DNA of 64,000 nucleotides. Source: Polytrichum commune. Its lineage: Eukaryota; Streptophyta; Polytrichopsida; Polytrichales; Polytrichaceae. The notes below the pieces were generated by a model. The model saw nothing but the letters and a program-made list of their open reading frames with translations, did not search any database and was not told the origin of the DNA. The position numbers were made by a program, and so were the translations under genes. The stretch lies in the NCBI GenBank assembly GCA_950295325.1, contig OX485803.1:62141554-62205553 (forward strand). The letters run 5' to 3'. This document shows positions 1 through 12,254 of this stretch, in pieces. Positions within the stretch are counted from its first letter, which is position 1, and every line of letters starts with the position of its first letter.

Positions 1-3000
1 TCCTTGGTCTTGCAAAGAAGTGGCAGTTGTTGTGACAGGCACTGCAGCCTGCATCGCAGCCTCGTGTCCGCTATTGCGAGCAGCAGGTACATCATGGTTG
101 TGTTTTCCTTCATACGTGGTGATCACAGCTTTATAATCATTAGAAGCTCTCTCCACATGCTTGCGGACAGGGCAACCCACATTCGTACACTTGTAGTAGC
201 TCCTGCAGGTAATAGCAACAGTCATTTTCAGAAATGTATCATTCATTTAGAGTTGCCACTGGCCTCCATATAATCCATGGACTAGCACAAGGCTTTATCA
301 AAGTAAGAAATCCCAGTTGAACTCATGGATGGAAACAAAGTGAAGGCTCCTGACCCCAGACACCATGCAACACATGCAAGAGTGGAGGCTATGAGAGGTA
401 GATTACAGACACCATGTCATTCACATTGACCAAAAAGAAGAAGCAGACACCAACATACCGAGGATTATTGTTTCCTTTGACCACTTTCTGGCCGTACTTG
501 CGCCAACGGTAGCCATCATCAAGAATGTCAACATCACTAGTGGTTTGCACAACAACTCGAGGTTCCCGAACCATCCTTGGAGCAGGAACTGTCTCCTTCA
601 CCTTTTTATCCTTTTTCCTGTTCCCAGAAACCCACTTATCAGAATTTCCCTCCAACATTACCCAAAAGACATTGCACAACTGGTGTTTCAAGCATTGTGG
701 TCCAAAATAATCCTCATATTAGTCCCCATGATTCATACAGAAGGTAAATTGCCAATTTACTCTCAGCAGGAAATTAGTCAGAACTAATCAGCTACATGAT
801 AAGAAAAATATCAAGAATGAAGTGTTCCCTCAAGAATGCCCTAAGATTCTTTGTGTGTTATTTTATTTTTTTAAACATTGTGTTAACAAGGCTGCTAGGC
901 TGTATGTAATTTTGGCATCACTAACTGCAACACTGAAAAGTGATCACTGAGTAGTATCATTTGTGAGACAATTAGTACCTGCGCTTTGAATCTGGTTCAT
1001 CCTCATCACCATCTTCAGTTGACTGTTTGCTACCTTCTTCCCCCTCATCATCACTAGTTGATGGAGACGAGTGCTCAGTGGCACCACTTGCACCCATCTG
1101 AACTGGCTGGGCATTCTGTCTTTCTGAACCATCTCTCTCTGCATTTCCACCCTCATTCTTGACCATGGAAAGTAACCCGGTTCCTGATGCACCTGAAACA
1201 TCAGCACACTTTCTCAGGATTCAAAAATCTCTGAAAAATACCATGACCATTCTCTACATATGCACATCACTTGCAGATCCCCCTCACCGCACACATACTA
1301 ACTGATTGCATTTAAAAGAAATTTAACGAGATAATGCACACAACTTAGAGGGCTCACTTATTCCATCAACGTTCTAAGCCCTATTTCTTCATGACCTACC
1401 TTGAATAATACATGACAAGCTACCACTTGCTTCCAAGAGTTCCGACCAAGTGCTTTATAGTATGAAAGCATGCTGTAGTTACTTAAGACATAGCACATGC
1501 AATATAATGTAATAAGCTGACAGAACTAGAGGAGAAGAGGAAACTCTCAAGAGTCTATGAAGATGCGATCACACATGCAAATGTGAGCTACAGAAAACTA
1601 GGACAGTTATAGTTAAGCCAGTGTATCTGTCAGAGTTTTCATAATGTGAATATAATCCATAATACTATCCAACAACACAAATGGCGAGTGCCTAACCTGA
1701 GTTGTCAGAAATATGATGAGCACCACTAAGAGTCAACCGACGTGTTGGTTGTGGCTTGGGATGATTGTGTTCGCCCTTATACACAATCTCTGTCACTTGT
1801 CCGTCATGGGATCGCTCCACTTTTTTCTTCATAGGACAACTAGCTTGAGTACATTTATAATAACTACGGGGGTATTCACTCCCTTTCACTTGCTTTTGTC
1901 CATACTTGCGCCAGTTGTAGCCATCCTCTGAGGGTCTTTCAGGAAATGCTGTCACTGTGGCAGGAGGTGCTGGTTGCTCAGACCCTTGTGATCCCTGTGA
2001 ATTCTGCTCAGACTCCCCACCTGTTTGCTGAGACTGGGAAGGAGCTCGCACCTGTAAGGGTTGGGCAACTACAAAGGATACAGGCACAGCAACAGGAACT
2101 GCTGTTGAGGGTGCTGGTGGTCTTGCTGGTGCAGAAGGAGCAGCAGAGGAAGTCACAGCCTGTTGTTGGGCATGGGCTTGATGCACCTGAGAGAGGGCCT
2201 GTGCTTGATGATGGGACATTCCAAAAGTTGGCTGCATTTAATCCCAGTGCAAATTAGTGGTGCGTAAACGTCTTGCTCAACTTCACATAAAAGTCCGCTC
2301 TCAGATACACTCATCAGGAGAGAATGCTCTAAAAATCACAATTCTGGTGTAGTTTGATGTCTGAGGTTCACTGAAAAACACTGTTCATGACCTCTTGAAG
2401 ACTTATGAAGATTTGCATTTCAAAATGGTTAAGGAAAATGGCAACCAGCGCATCTAATGCACCTACTGTTAGATTCACAAATGTTTCCATTTCTGGAGGA
2501 CGACAGCCACAAGACAATAAAAGCAATCCAACTGCCTTGAAGAGGCTTTAGACCCAGACTTTAGACCCCAAGTCCACATTCAGGATTGAAAATCAAGTAT
2601 CGAGAAAGAAACGTACCAAGGGTGCCAATGGAGATAGGGGAGGGCGAGGAGCAGTTTTTACAAATGGCTTGAAAACAAATGGCTGGTCGCCGCTTCTCTC
2701 CTTTCCACCATCACCTGCAGGAGCCCCTGGTCTAGGGACTCCTGCATTAAATAGAGGAGGCATAGGAAAGGTTCCAGTGGTAGGTGATGGCTCTGACTGC
2801 ATGGAGTGGAGCACAACATAAACACCAGTTTAATCCATGAGCAACGACAGAAACGTTGCACCTCTTGAAGAGCAACCCAGATCATCCAAAACACACTCCC
2901 TTGCCATGCTCGATTGCAAGGGCCGGGCTCCAGAGATTGAGCTCCGCTCATCAAACACATAAATCAGCAGAGCAGGAAAATGAATCCATTTGCTTCCGAA

Positions 3001-3860
3001 ATTTGATAATAGGTACACACATCATCAAAAATGCCCCCCTTGCCATGCTCGATTGCAAGGGAGGGCGGGTTCCATAGATGGAGCTCAGTTCGTCATATAC
3101 ATATGTATATGTATATATAAATCAGCAGTAAGCAGGAATAAAAAACCTTCCATACAAAATTTGATGGTAATAAGGTACCTACCTGAGAGGTAGACAGAAG
3201 CACTGGGGAAGAATCGAGGAGAGTATTGGGACTAAACCCGGGAGGAATTGTAACATATGGGCTCTGCCGCGGTATAGGAAGACGCGAAGGAGGGATAGAC
3301 TTGAGGCGGCCAGAGATAGGAGGCCTCGGTGGCCCTCCTGATCCTCCCGTAGTAGTAGCCTTGTTGTTGGCTGCCCCTCGCGCTGCCAGTCTTTCCGCAA
3401 AGCTCCCGCCTGAGGCTCCTGGCGAGCCTCTGTTGACACCTTCTCCTTCACCACCTCGATGGTTTTCCACTCCATGACTACTGGCCCCTCTTCCTGCTGC
3501 AGCTGCTGCTGGTGACTCTGTTGGCACTACTGTCTTCTCCTCTCCCGATCCCTCTACACTGTTGTCGCCACTAGGAGAAGGAGAGCCCATGGCACCAGCT
3601 AGCAGATGCGAGAATGACCTATTCTCCACTTCCCCGTCCTGCTGATGATCCACCAAGAAGCCGGACACCATGGCTGACATCGGACTCTGCAGTGGCTTGA
3701 ATGCCGCTGGTGATGGTCCTACTCCGCCATCCGCTCGAGCAGGCATCGATGTTGGATGAGGCCTCGATGGCGTTGGTTTTCTTAATACACCATCGCCTCC
3801 TCCTCCTCCTCCTCCTGAATCCTCCCCTGCCCCTGTCTCACGCTGCTCCCCTTCCATCAC
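1..3860 (-). CDS. Group I WRKY transcription factor (two WRKY domains), 3' end outside window
   Basis: Nuclear DNA-binding factor expected to bind W-boxes (TTGACC/T). Exons on the minus strand: 3183-3860, 2617-2796, 1697-2231, 979-1192, 459-617, 1-202. All junctions are GT-AG and phases agree, giving 656 residues up to the window edge. The start is the ATG at 3860. The N-terminal half is low-complexity, rich in Gly/Ser/Pro, with a Ser-Pro cluster at about residues 197-225 ([19 protein letters not shown]) typical of MAP-kinase-targeted group I WRKYs. The first WRKYGQK is at residues 393-399 with a C-X4-C-X22-H-X-H zinc site (C413, C418, H441, H443). The second is at 574-580 with C-X4-C-X23-H-X-H (C594, C599, H623, H625). 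A basic NLS-like SKRRKKDKK is formed across the exon 4/5 junction. The intron inside the second domain sits at the conserved Pro-Arg site of this family. Closest by eye to the WRKY2/20/33-type subgroup; orthology not assigned. Confidence 0.95.
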
Positions 3861-4018
3861 TCAGCATTGCCCTACCCACTTCCCAATCCACTTCACCACA
3901 CCCCTCCACCAATCCTCCAACACTCCCTAACTCACACAATCCCCTGTTCTCCACGTCTCCCTCTCCCTCCCATTCCCATTCCCATTCCCATCCCCTTGCC
4001 CCCAAACCAAGCCACACC

Positions 4019-4176
4019 AGAACCTACTCAACAAGCTCCTGGAACATCTACAGCACCCGCAACACCATGCCAGGCCAGAACCTATTGAACGAGCTCCTGC
4101 AACATCCACAGCGTCCGCAACACCATGCCAAACCAAAACCTATTACCCGGGCTCCTGGAATATCCGCAACGCCATG
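4019..4176. repeat. 58-bp tandem repeat, about 2.7 copies, in the WRKY leader
   Basis: Units start at 4019, 4077 and 4135, each 58 bp apart. Shared segments include AACCTA, AGCTCCTG and CCGCAACACCATGCC. The third unit is shorter and more diverged. It lies 159-316 bp upstream of the WRKY ATG, so it may be transcribed as 5' UTR. Confidence 0.85.
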
Positions 4177-4722
4177 AGAACTATTTCCCGCCGAAGGTAT
4201 TTTCCTTAGCCTTCCAACGACCTCACCTCGGCCTTCCCCAAAACCACGCTGGAACCCTAACTCGCTCAATCACGAGTTCCGGCTCTACACATCGGCCTCT
4301 ACTGGCGATCGTGGCTCCGAATGGGAAAGAAAGGAGCCAAAAAAGCGACAAGTAATTCACATGTGCCGGAGCGGAAATCGAATCGACAGCGAGGAATTAG
4401 GGTTACGAAGCACGAAGCTCTTGCTTCCTTGCTTCCCTTGCTTTGCTTGCTTGGAGCACGATAGAAATGATGCAATTGCCGCGAGCGCGAGTGAGTTACT
4501 GTTGCGGAGAGTTCTGCGAGAGCGCCCGGAACCAGAACTGAGCGCAGAGCCGGAGGGAGAAAGGGGAGGGGGGGGGGGGAGCCGCCTGGGATGAATGTGG
4601 TAGATGAGTGAGGTGGATGAAGTCTGGATGGGGGGCTGCGTAAAGGTTGTGGAGGAATGTGGCCTTTATCTTTCCGTACTCTTTTCATCCATATTCTGTT
4701 GGAGGCTGGGGGAGGTGATTGC

Positions 4723-4746
4723 TCATCCATCCATCCATCCATCCAT
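4723..4746. repeat. (ATCC)n microsatellite
   Basis: About six perfect ATCC units directly visible. Confidence 0.9.
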
Positions 4747-5328
4747 GGTGGGCTCCGTGCATTTTTGCGTGCCGGACATGACATCTCATGGGAGTTGCCA
4801 TGAAGGCGGCTTTCCGGGTGACGTGGCGCCCCATAGATCTTTCTCCTCATGTAAAATTCAAGTAACCCCACCCCACCCGAGTATTGGAGGTAAGTTAAGG
4901 GGAGGATTCGATCTCGGGAGATGAGATGGTGCTTAGGGTTGGGTTTACTACACTAGGGTCCCAAGGCCAAAAGAAACTCCAAAAATCAAGCAACCCTATT
5001 GGTCGAAAGCAACCTTAGGAGCCCATAAGTTCACAATTAGGGTTTGGGTTGAACCACTGTTTATGTGGCATTGTTGCTTCTGTTGCTTTCTGAGAGTCTT
5101 CACTTTAGAAAACATTTCTTAGGGTTTGAGATCTCGATATTCAAGCTTGGGTCCAATCTTTGAGTCCATAAGGAAGGCCTGTGAGTGAAGATTTGGGTCC
5201 TAATGTAAACATACCCTTGACATCATCCTCGGCGTCACATATGAGGACATGATGGATAAGGCTTCTTTATATATAAATTTAAAAAATAAAAAATAAAAAA
5301 CCTTTCCACAAGGTTCTTCAAAAAAAAA

Positions 5329-5555
5329 ACTACGTTAACTATGATATTCAATGTCACTTACTATTCGGAGTTACACAATCCTGGATATTTTGATTGTTGA
5401 TACAATTCTTTTACCAAGTGAAAAATGTTAATGTTTTATAATGTCCAAACAACCAACTCGAGCTTTGTTGGTAGAAAATGAGATGCACAATAAATAATTA
5501 TAGCGTTGTGTGATTCCAAATAGTGAGTGACACTAAACATCATATTTAGTGTAGT
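5329..5555. mobile_element. MITE with long inverted ends (ACTACA...TGTAGT family)
   Basis: A 227-bp element. The left end reads ACTACGTTAACTATGATATT and the right end is its imperfect complement, finishing TTTAGTGTAGT. The inverted similarity runs about 45-50 bp and includes TGTCACTTACTATT on the left and its complement on the right. It has no coding capacity. It belongs to the same family as the copy at 13656-13876. Confidence 0.75.
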
Positions 5556-6045
5556 AGGCCACATAGAATAGAAGTTGTAAGAATCTAAGGGTCACATCCA
5601 CATGGTTGAAACACACACACAAACAAAAGGTCAACTTCAACTTATGCTAATTATATTATAGTTATGATGTTGACGATTTGGTATACTCACAAACCCTGTT
5701 GTTTTCTAGAGAAATGACAACATTAGTTGAGTATACTAATATTATAGATTGGTGAAAAATTGCAAGCATAATGTCTTCTTCAATTCATCAAACTATCAAA
5801 GTGCCTTTACATATGTGAGCACTTCGTGAGATAGTAGGGACAACCATGCATGCAATTTCACGACGAAACCCAATAAATGTGATAGATAAATTCAAATTAT
5901 TTTATACATGTTTATATTTGTATTTATATTCTAGCGATATCCAAATGACATGTCCTTGTCAATGTCTAGCAAGGGGAGGGAGGCAAGAGGAACACACGAT
6001 GTTCATCCAAGTTTGTCTTCAATTGTGAGAAACAAAAGGCATGTA

Positions 6046-6077
<32 letters not shown>

Positions 6078-6378
6078 ATTGGTATTTTTATAAAGGACAC
6101 CAAGTATGGTGTCATGGGAGCTCGTGAATTTGCTTTTGCATTTCATACGGTATAAGGCAAATGGGTCTCAATTACATTTTTTGACTAGCCTACCTCTCCT
6201 AGGATATGAAACACACAATACAAGATGGTCTTAACCACATACCACTAACATACATGTCTTGGATTAAGATAAATAAGGCACATCTACCTTATCATAACAA
6301 GTAGTGAAACAATTGAGTGGTACAACAGCAGTTGTTTCTAACAAAACCTTGCACTTCCATATGACCAATAAATTACCA

Positions 6379-6409
<31 letters not shown>

Positions 6410-7311
6410 CCTATGATCCAGTTTAGCGAGCATCAAGAGACCATGTTGACATTTAGGTAAGTAGGTGACATTCACTTTGTTTTTCATGTTCTTCAACTTC
6501 TACCACGCATATTTACACAACAAAACTTTTGTTGCATTAGCATATCCAAACCGAAACATCAACAAACAAGCCCAAAAATATATATATATATATATATATA
6601 TATTGGAAAACATATCTCCCCTTATTAGTTATGGTCATAAGAAGCACGAGTTTGTTCGTTTCTCAACCGAATACATAGATCCTCCCAACTGTGCTCACTG
6701 TTGAGTGTGGAGTAGTTTACAAACTTTGAAGACATAATATTATATCTTCAAACATCAATGTCTTTATGATGTTTGTTCTCAGATCCTCATCAAACCACAC
6801 ACCATTCAAATATAGGGGTTTGAATTCTATTAAAAGAAGTGAACAAGTTCACATAAGTGTGTCTTTAAGTTTGGACTTACATGTGATATTACTTTTAAAA
6901 AATGAGGTGTGGTGTCCCACTTCGTGGTTTGGCATGCATGCATAACACGCCTTCAAGTTTTGTAAAGTATCAAGCAATGTAACGACTAAGGACTAAGTGG
7001 TATGATGACTCTATAATTTCCGACAAAACCTTCCACTTGCATGTGACCAATGTACAAGCCAATTAGAGAGAATGATTCCCCAAAATGACTTCCAATATAG
7101 TAAATTAATCGGCATCATAGGACAACATGGTCCACCATGTGATGGCAACCCCAACATTTGGTAATCGGGGACACTAACAAGAAGAACGAGGGCCTTCACC
7201 CCTAGGCATGTAAGAGGCTCATGGTAGGCCTCTCCAAGTAAAAAAACATGGTGTATATGAGCTATATACTTTCATTTTTAACTAATCTTGTCATTAACAA
7301 CTTCATGTAGA

Positions 7312-7364
<53 letters not shown>

Positions 7365-8538
7365 GTGCATTATTTGATTGAGTTAAACATTTTGATGTTA
7401 TTCAAAATCTAAGCTCAAATACGCAATACGGATACCTTTGGATGCAATTACATATGTTGTATTTTGATCATCAAGTATAGTATGAGGATAGTTTGATTTT
7501 CTCCTTGACATAAGACTCTCTACATGTAGAGAGAGAGAGAGAGAGAATAAAATATGATCTATGAACTTGGTGAAGCCCATATAATTTGTGCATTTGATCG
7601 TATATTGAGACCCCGCATCCGTTAAGCGTTAAGAACAAATGTCATTGATATCAAGCCCTTGTTGCAAACAAAACGATTTCAAAGTGGATAGTTGTTAGGG
7701 TGATCCATGCAAAATTTTCAGAATGATTTTTTAATTTTTTAGTTTCTTGTGTTGTGGATAAACAATTGATGTGGTTAGTTCTTTTAAGATTCCATAACAG
7801 TAATAGGGAAATGCTTTAAAGATATTACAACTTCTATGAGTAATATAATGTTGAAGGACTCTCTTTTTAAGTAAGATTACGAGTGAGGTACACCATGTGT
7901 TCAATGACAAATGACACACTAGATTAGATGTTTTTATTGCATTAATTGAATTGTGTTTTGTGATCAAATTGCTCCTCCTAGGTCGTGTATCAAAGATCAC
8001 ACGTCTATTGAACTTCATTTAGTGCCTATTGTTGAAGTTCATTGACATCTCTTCATATCTCTCTCCTAAGAAGAAGAAGAAGAAGAACTCCGGTCTCCGG
8101 AGGAAGCCGGAGTGAATAAAGTGTCTGTTCGTAGAACACCTGGGCCATGCCTCATCTCTCTCCTATTTATTGAAAACACAAACACCTACCAATAAATTTT
8201 ATTTATTTATTTATTTTTATTTTATTTGTGGATTATTTTGGAGCAAAGATTTGTGAGGCAAGAGAAAAATTAGAGTCCACATTCAACACTTAATGGACTT
8301 TGGTTTCATACTCACGATTTATTTCTCAAACTAGGAGGAGTATATTGTTGAACATTGACCGCCAAGATGTGAAGGAAAGTAATGCCACATTAGGGTCATT
8401 TCACCTTTTCTTTCTTTTTTGTCTTAGACCCGGACCTTGGAGTAAACTCTTTGTATTCCAAAAACGTTTCTTCATGAGTAAGATCATTCGATTTTAGAGG
8501 TTCTTTGGTCTTGGAGCACGGTGTAGGGGCTAGGTTAC
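5556..8538. other. AT-rich intergenic repeat DNA
   Basis: No supportable gene. It holds simple repeats (TG at 6049-6077, AG at 6382-6409, AT at 6578-6603, AT at 7315-7360, GA near 7530-7546). Diverged duplicated segments are also present: about 6325-6460 resembles 7010-7160, sharing ACAAAACCTT and ATGTGACCAAT-like stretches. A copy of the dispersed repeat described at 10.2 kb begins near 6140. Confidence 0.6.
8066..8140. repeat. Dispersed repeat, copy 1 (partner at 14129)
   Basis: GAAGAAGAAGAAGAACTCCG, then a GGAGTGAATAAAGTGT segment, recurs in diverged form at 14129-14205. Both copies follow an AAG trinucleotide run. It could be the end of a retroelement; no terminal features identify it. 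Confidence 0.5.
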
Positions 8539-9013
8539 ACTACATCGTTTAAGGTATTTAGTGTCACATGCACTATTTGCAAAGGGTCCAAACTAGATGC
8601 ATAGAGATTTCAAGGCATCGTGTATGCTAATTGCCAATATGATACTATTTGTTGACATAAGTAGCTTTTAAAATGAGAAATAGTTACATTATGACATTTA
8701 ACGTAGCACACTGTGATACTTGGGTTGATAATACCTAATGTGGTTCAATATGGAAGGGGAAGATATTATTGAGCATGCTAATGCCAAGTGTCATCAACTT
8801 GTGGACCATTGCGAATAACATACGCATACCCCTCGAAACACTATTGAACGTACTCATGCCAAGATATTAGTGAGTGCACTTGAAAACGCCATCTGTCACG
8901 AGGTGACACTAATGGTGAAGTTGTTGATTATTATTGTAACCTAGCATACACCCCAAAATAGGGTAAGTGACACTATTACGCATCTGACAGCAAACACCAT
9001 AAATGGCACAGTG
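8539..9013. mobile_element. MITE of the ACTACA family carrying a nested insertion
   Basis: The ends are inverted: left CTACATCGTTTAAGGTATTT, right ...AACACCATAAATGGCACAGT. Alignment with the uninterrupted copy at 39424-39688 shows about 200 extra bases at roughly 8695-8899 (after ACATTATGA, before GAGGTGACACTAAT). The extra block carries no recognisable coding sequence. Confidence 0.65.
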
Positions 9014-9805
9014 ACTAGTGACCAATGACTCTTATCATTGCTATCTTAAATCTCTCAATTGGTTGAGAAATGAGTGGCAGTCCACGTCATTTCATACAAG
9101 ATCACCGAAATATAGAAGTGATTATGAGTGAAAATGTCAAAATATGGAGAGAAAGTGACAAGGAATCCTACATGACCAAAAAAGGATGACATTAGGCGAT
9201 CACCTGTACATTGCGGCGAGAGAACCCAAATAAGTCATTTGAACAAAAAATAAGGTGACCATGTCATATGAATTCATAATAAATTCTATTTCAATACATG
9301 TTAACTTAAGTTCACGAAAAGCATGTTTTATTCTTATAACATTTTCTATTTACTATTTTCATCAAGAATACCACATATTGGTCTAAGTCCGCTTTACACC
9401 ATGTCATGTGACCAAGGTTTTTTCTTCTTCTTCTTAAAGGTGAATATCTCTTGGTCACGTGTGTAAAACGGTCCTAAAGCAACCATTCCAATTAAAGGGA
9501 AGCAATCTTGACATGGATATGAAAAGAGAATGATTTAATTTAAACCCTAAAAAATCAACAATGTTTCCTTTTCACCTGCAAAACTCAATGTCGAAATTCC
9601 ATCGATACCAAGACTCACACATACTACACAACATTCACCACCAAACTTTTAGACCCCCTTGAGTTTAAAACTTTTTGACTCGGCATTCGCATTGTCTTCA
9701 TCGAAAGGTAACTTGTCGAAAGCTACTACATGTTTTATCCGGTTTCTTTATAATAGATGAAACCCATCACTTTACACAAGCATGGATTTCATCCAAATGT
9801 AGTAA
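9014..9805. other. Intergenic, nothing recognised
   Basis: AT-rich DNA with TTC repeats at 9420-9435. I see no gene, RNA or clear element. Confidence 0.5.
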
Positions 9806-10186
9806 CTACACTACACTTGTGTCTTAGTGTCATAAAGTATCTTATGTCACCGTGGGTAACTTTTCTTATGGCACTTCTTGTGAATTAAGTTTACAAATGT
9901 TGTCATCCCAACTTACTTTATTGTTCATCCACTTTTGGTATATCCTACATCCTAGCATTCTTGTATTCAAGTGTTATCATGGATGACTAAAATTTGGATG
10001 AAAAACCCACTTAGTAATTGACAATAATTGCAACAATGTAAATCTAGACTACCCAAATCCTTTTACAAGGAATGACAAATAATGTTAGGTTTTCATTTAG
10101 TGTTGTAACACTACATGGGCGGTTTACAATTAGCGTTGAGCAAGACAAACAAAATTGGTGACACTATGTTCAATATTTAGTGTAGT
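9806..10186. mobile_element. MITE of the ACTACA family
   Basis: Starts ACTACACTACACTTGTGTC and ends AATATTTAGTGTAGT. The interior matches the copy at 23934-24203 (shared ATTTGGATGAAAAA, TTGCAACA.TGTAAATCTA, CATTTAGTGTTG, TTTACAATTAG.GTTGAGCAAG). No open frame of note. Confidence 0.65.
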
Positions 10187-10199
10187 GGCTTGGAGTTGG

Positions 10200-10490
10200 G
10201 TTTTCAACTTCCTAGCGGTCTTAAATGGTTTCTTTTTTTTCTTCCTTTCACTAGTCCACTTCTCCCATGATATCAAACACGTGATTAGTATGAGATGGTT
10301 AGCAAATAAAGATCAAGGCCATAGTCACTTTCCTCATAATGTTTGAAGCTCATATGACTATCTTATTCATTATTAAAATGAAGATCCTCATGTTCATTAA
10401 CCAGCCATACAAGCTCCCCCCCCCCTCCCAATTATGATGAGTATTGAATCTAGAATGAATATCATATTTTGAGCATGTAGTAGTTATGGA
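10200..10490 (+). repeat. Dispersed repeat R1, copy 1
   Basis: Shared order with copies at 10985-11280 (+) and 15745-16015 (-): GGTCTTAAATGGTT, a CCACTTCT block, a pair of ACACG/ATTAG motifs, AAATGAAGAT, a poly-C tract, then ATCATATTTTGAGCA. Unidentified element type. Confidence 0.6.
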
Positions 10491-10984
10491 CAAAGTCAAC
10501 GATAGTCAACTGGGACGTAAATACATAGCATGTGAATAAGAACCATTGTGAATGAAATGCAAAGCAATGCATCTCTCAATCTAATGTTGTTTAACCCTCT
10601 CTCTATCCCCGGGTTCCATTCCATGCTTCACTTCAAATTTCGAATCACCCCCAATGTGAGGCGACTTTAAGCACTTCGGTTAACAATTTCTCGATGACCG
10701 GGCAATTGTGTGTTTCTTAACTCCAAGAGTTATCACACCACCACCACTATGAAGATCCAATAAGGTCCAATGGTGGCAAAGTTCAATGTTGGAATTAGGG
10801 TAGGTCTCCTTGTTTGGTTTGTTTACTATTTTTGGGTGATGGGTTTCACACAATCTTTAAGTGTCTCTCCAATATGTATTCATGTTCTCCTTAAGAACAT
10901 AAAGCATTTTTCCATTTTACAATTCTTCATTTTAACCTCTTTATGCTCATTTATGTCTCGGTCAAAGTAGGTTGCATGGTAAGG

Positions 10985-11280
10985 AGAAAGGGTTTAAGGT
11001 AGATGGGTCTTAAATGGTTACTTTTTCCAACTAGCCCACTTCTTTCAAGATATAAAACACGCAATTAGCACAAGATGGTTAGCAAATCTAAATGGATGAC
11101 AAAATCCACTTTCTCCATAACTTTTGGAGCTTATAATATGAAAATCTTGTTCATTATCAAAATGAAGATTTTTTCTCATTAAGTGGTCATATACCCCCCC
11201 CCATATATATATATATATATATAATTTATGTTGATTGTTGAGCTTAGAATGGTTATCATATTTTGAGCACATACTCCACT
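10985..11280 (+). repeat. Dispersed repeat R1, copy 2
   Basis: Diverged direct copy of 10200-10490, with GGTCTTAAATGGTTACTTTT, AAATGAAGATTTTTTCTC, poly-C plus an AT run, then TTATCATATTTTGAGCACAT. Confidence 0.6.
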
Positions 11281-12181
11281 ATCTTTTCAACACATGTCTT
11301 TTTGGTCGCCGTTGTCATAGTCACACTAACAACATACTAGTACTCATAGTGGGGTGTCTATTTAAGAGAAGTAAGTGAACTAGACACGTCTGCCTGAGGC
11401 CGTTGAAAGGGTGGCTCCACAAGAAGTGGTTGAGGCCAACAGGATGAACATGCAACAATCAATGGTTTTGGTGTTTTGATCCCTGGGTTGAGGAGGAGTT
11501 TATATAAATATTGGACTAAAATGATCGTGCAAACAAATAAAAAACAATTCTTTGAGGCCGGTACAGGGGCTCAAAGAAAGTGAAACAACACACATAACAT
11601 CACTAAGCAACTACATGGTGGTCTCTTTCCCAACGAAAGCGGTTGTGATTCAAAACACAATGTTCATAGTACACAGCGTGAGTGTCGTACACAAATGGGG
11701 AATCTCTAAATTAAAGGAGAAGTATACTCCTATTATACATGGTCCCACGATATGCAACCAAGGAGCTATGTTATGTTATGTTATACGTGGGAACATCGTG
11801 GGCAATAAAGGGGTAATGGGTAGTCACACATTGTCAATACAAGCTATGTGTGCTTTACGTAATCGTTCTTTGTAAACGAGGCACCTAACGTGGTGTTTGA
11901 GTGGGCAATGCCAAGGCTTGTAGTTTATATCATAAATTAAAAAAGACATATGTTACAATGAGATTGTAATTTGTGCTCAAAATGCATAGACTGTCCATAG
12001 GTTAAATCTCTAGGATAATCAAGAGAGCTACATGGTCATTCCATAGAGGGAAAAAAAGAAGATTCACTTCCACATGCCACTCGACTCCAACTCTGAAACT
12101 TGAAATGACAATCTCTGTAATTTGCAATTGCTAATTCGATGACACACTCGTGGAGCCAATCCAACTGACATACATGCTTTG

Positions 12182-12254
12182 TGGAGTTGGAAGTGCCCAC
12201 AATAGGGTCACACGCCTCAATATTATGGTCATGTTGTGGGCACTTCCAACTCCA
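12182..12254. repeat. Perfect 21-bp inverted repeat (hairpin, 31-nt loop)
   Basis: Left arm 12182-12202 contains GGAGTTGGAAGTGCCCACAA; right arm 12234-12254 contains its exact complement TTGTGGGCACTTCCAACTCC. A related single-arm sequence (GAAGTGCTCACAATAGG) recurs near 22970, so it belongs to a dispersed repeat. Confidence 0.85.

Larger units (their letters stand above)
3861..5328. other. WRKY upstream/leader region
   Basis: Promoter and probable 5' leader of the divergently placed WRKY gene. It holds CCCATT runs (about 3970-4000), a 58-bp tandem repeat (listed separately), a poly-G run near 4567-4580 and an ATCC microsatellite. No clear TATA box or transcription start was found. Open frames here are compositionally biased and match no family I recognise. 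Confidence 0.5.

Noticed and set aside
3701-4177. 158-codon plus-strand frame across the WRKY start
   Set aside because: Antisense to WRKY exon 1 and its repetitive leader; low-complexity His/Pro/Ser sequence with no domain.
4299-4871. 190-codon minus-strand frame upstream of the WRKY gene
   Set aside because: Biased composition (Pro/Arg/Ser), generated partly by the ATCC repeat and a poly-G/C run; no family resemblance. An upstream frame role cannot be shown.
11552-11875. 107-codon frame
   Set aside because: No recognisable domain and no splice context; lies among old repeats.
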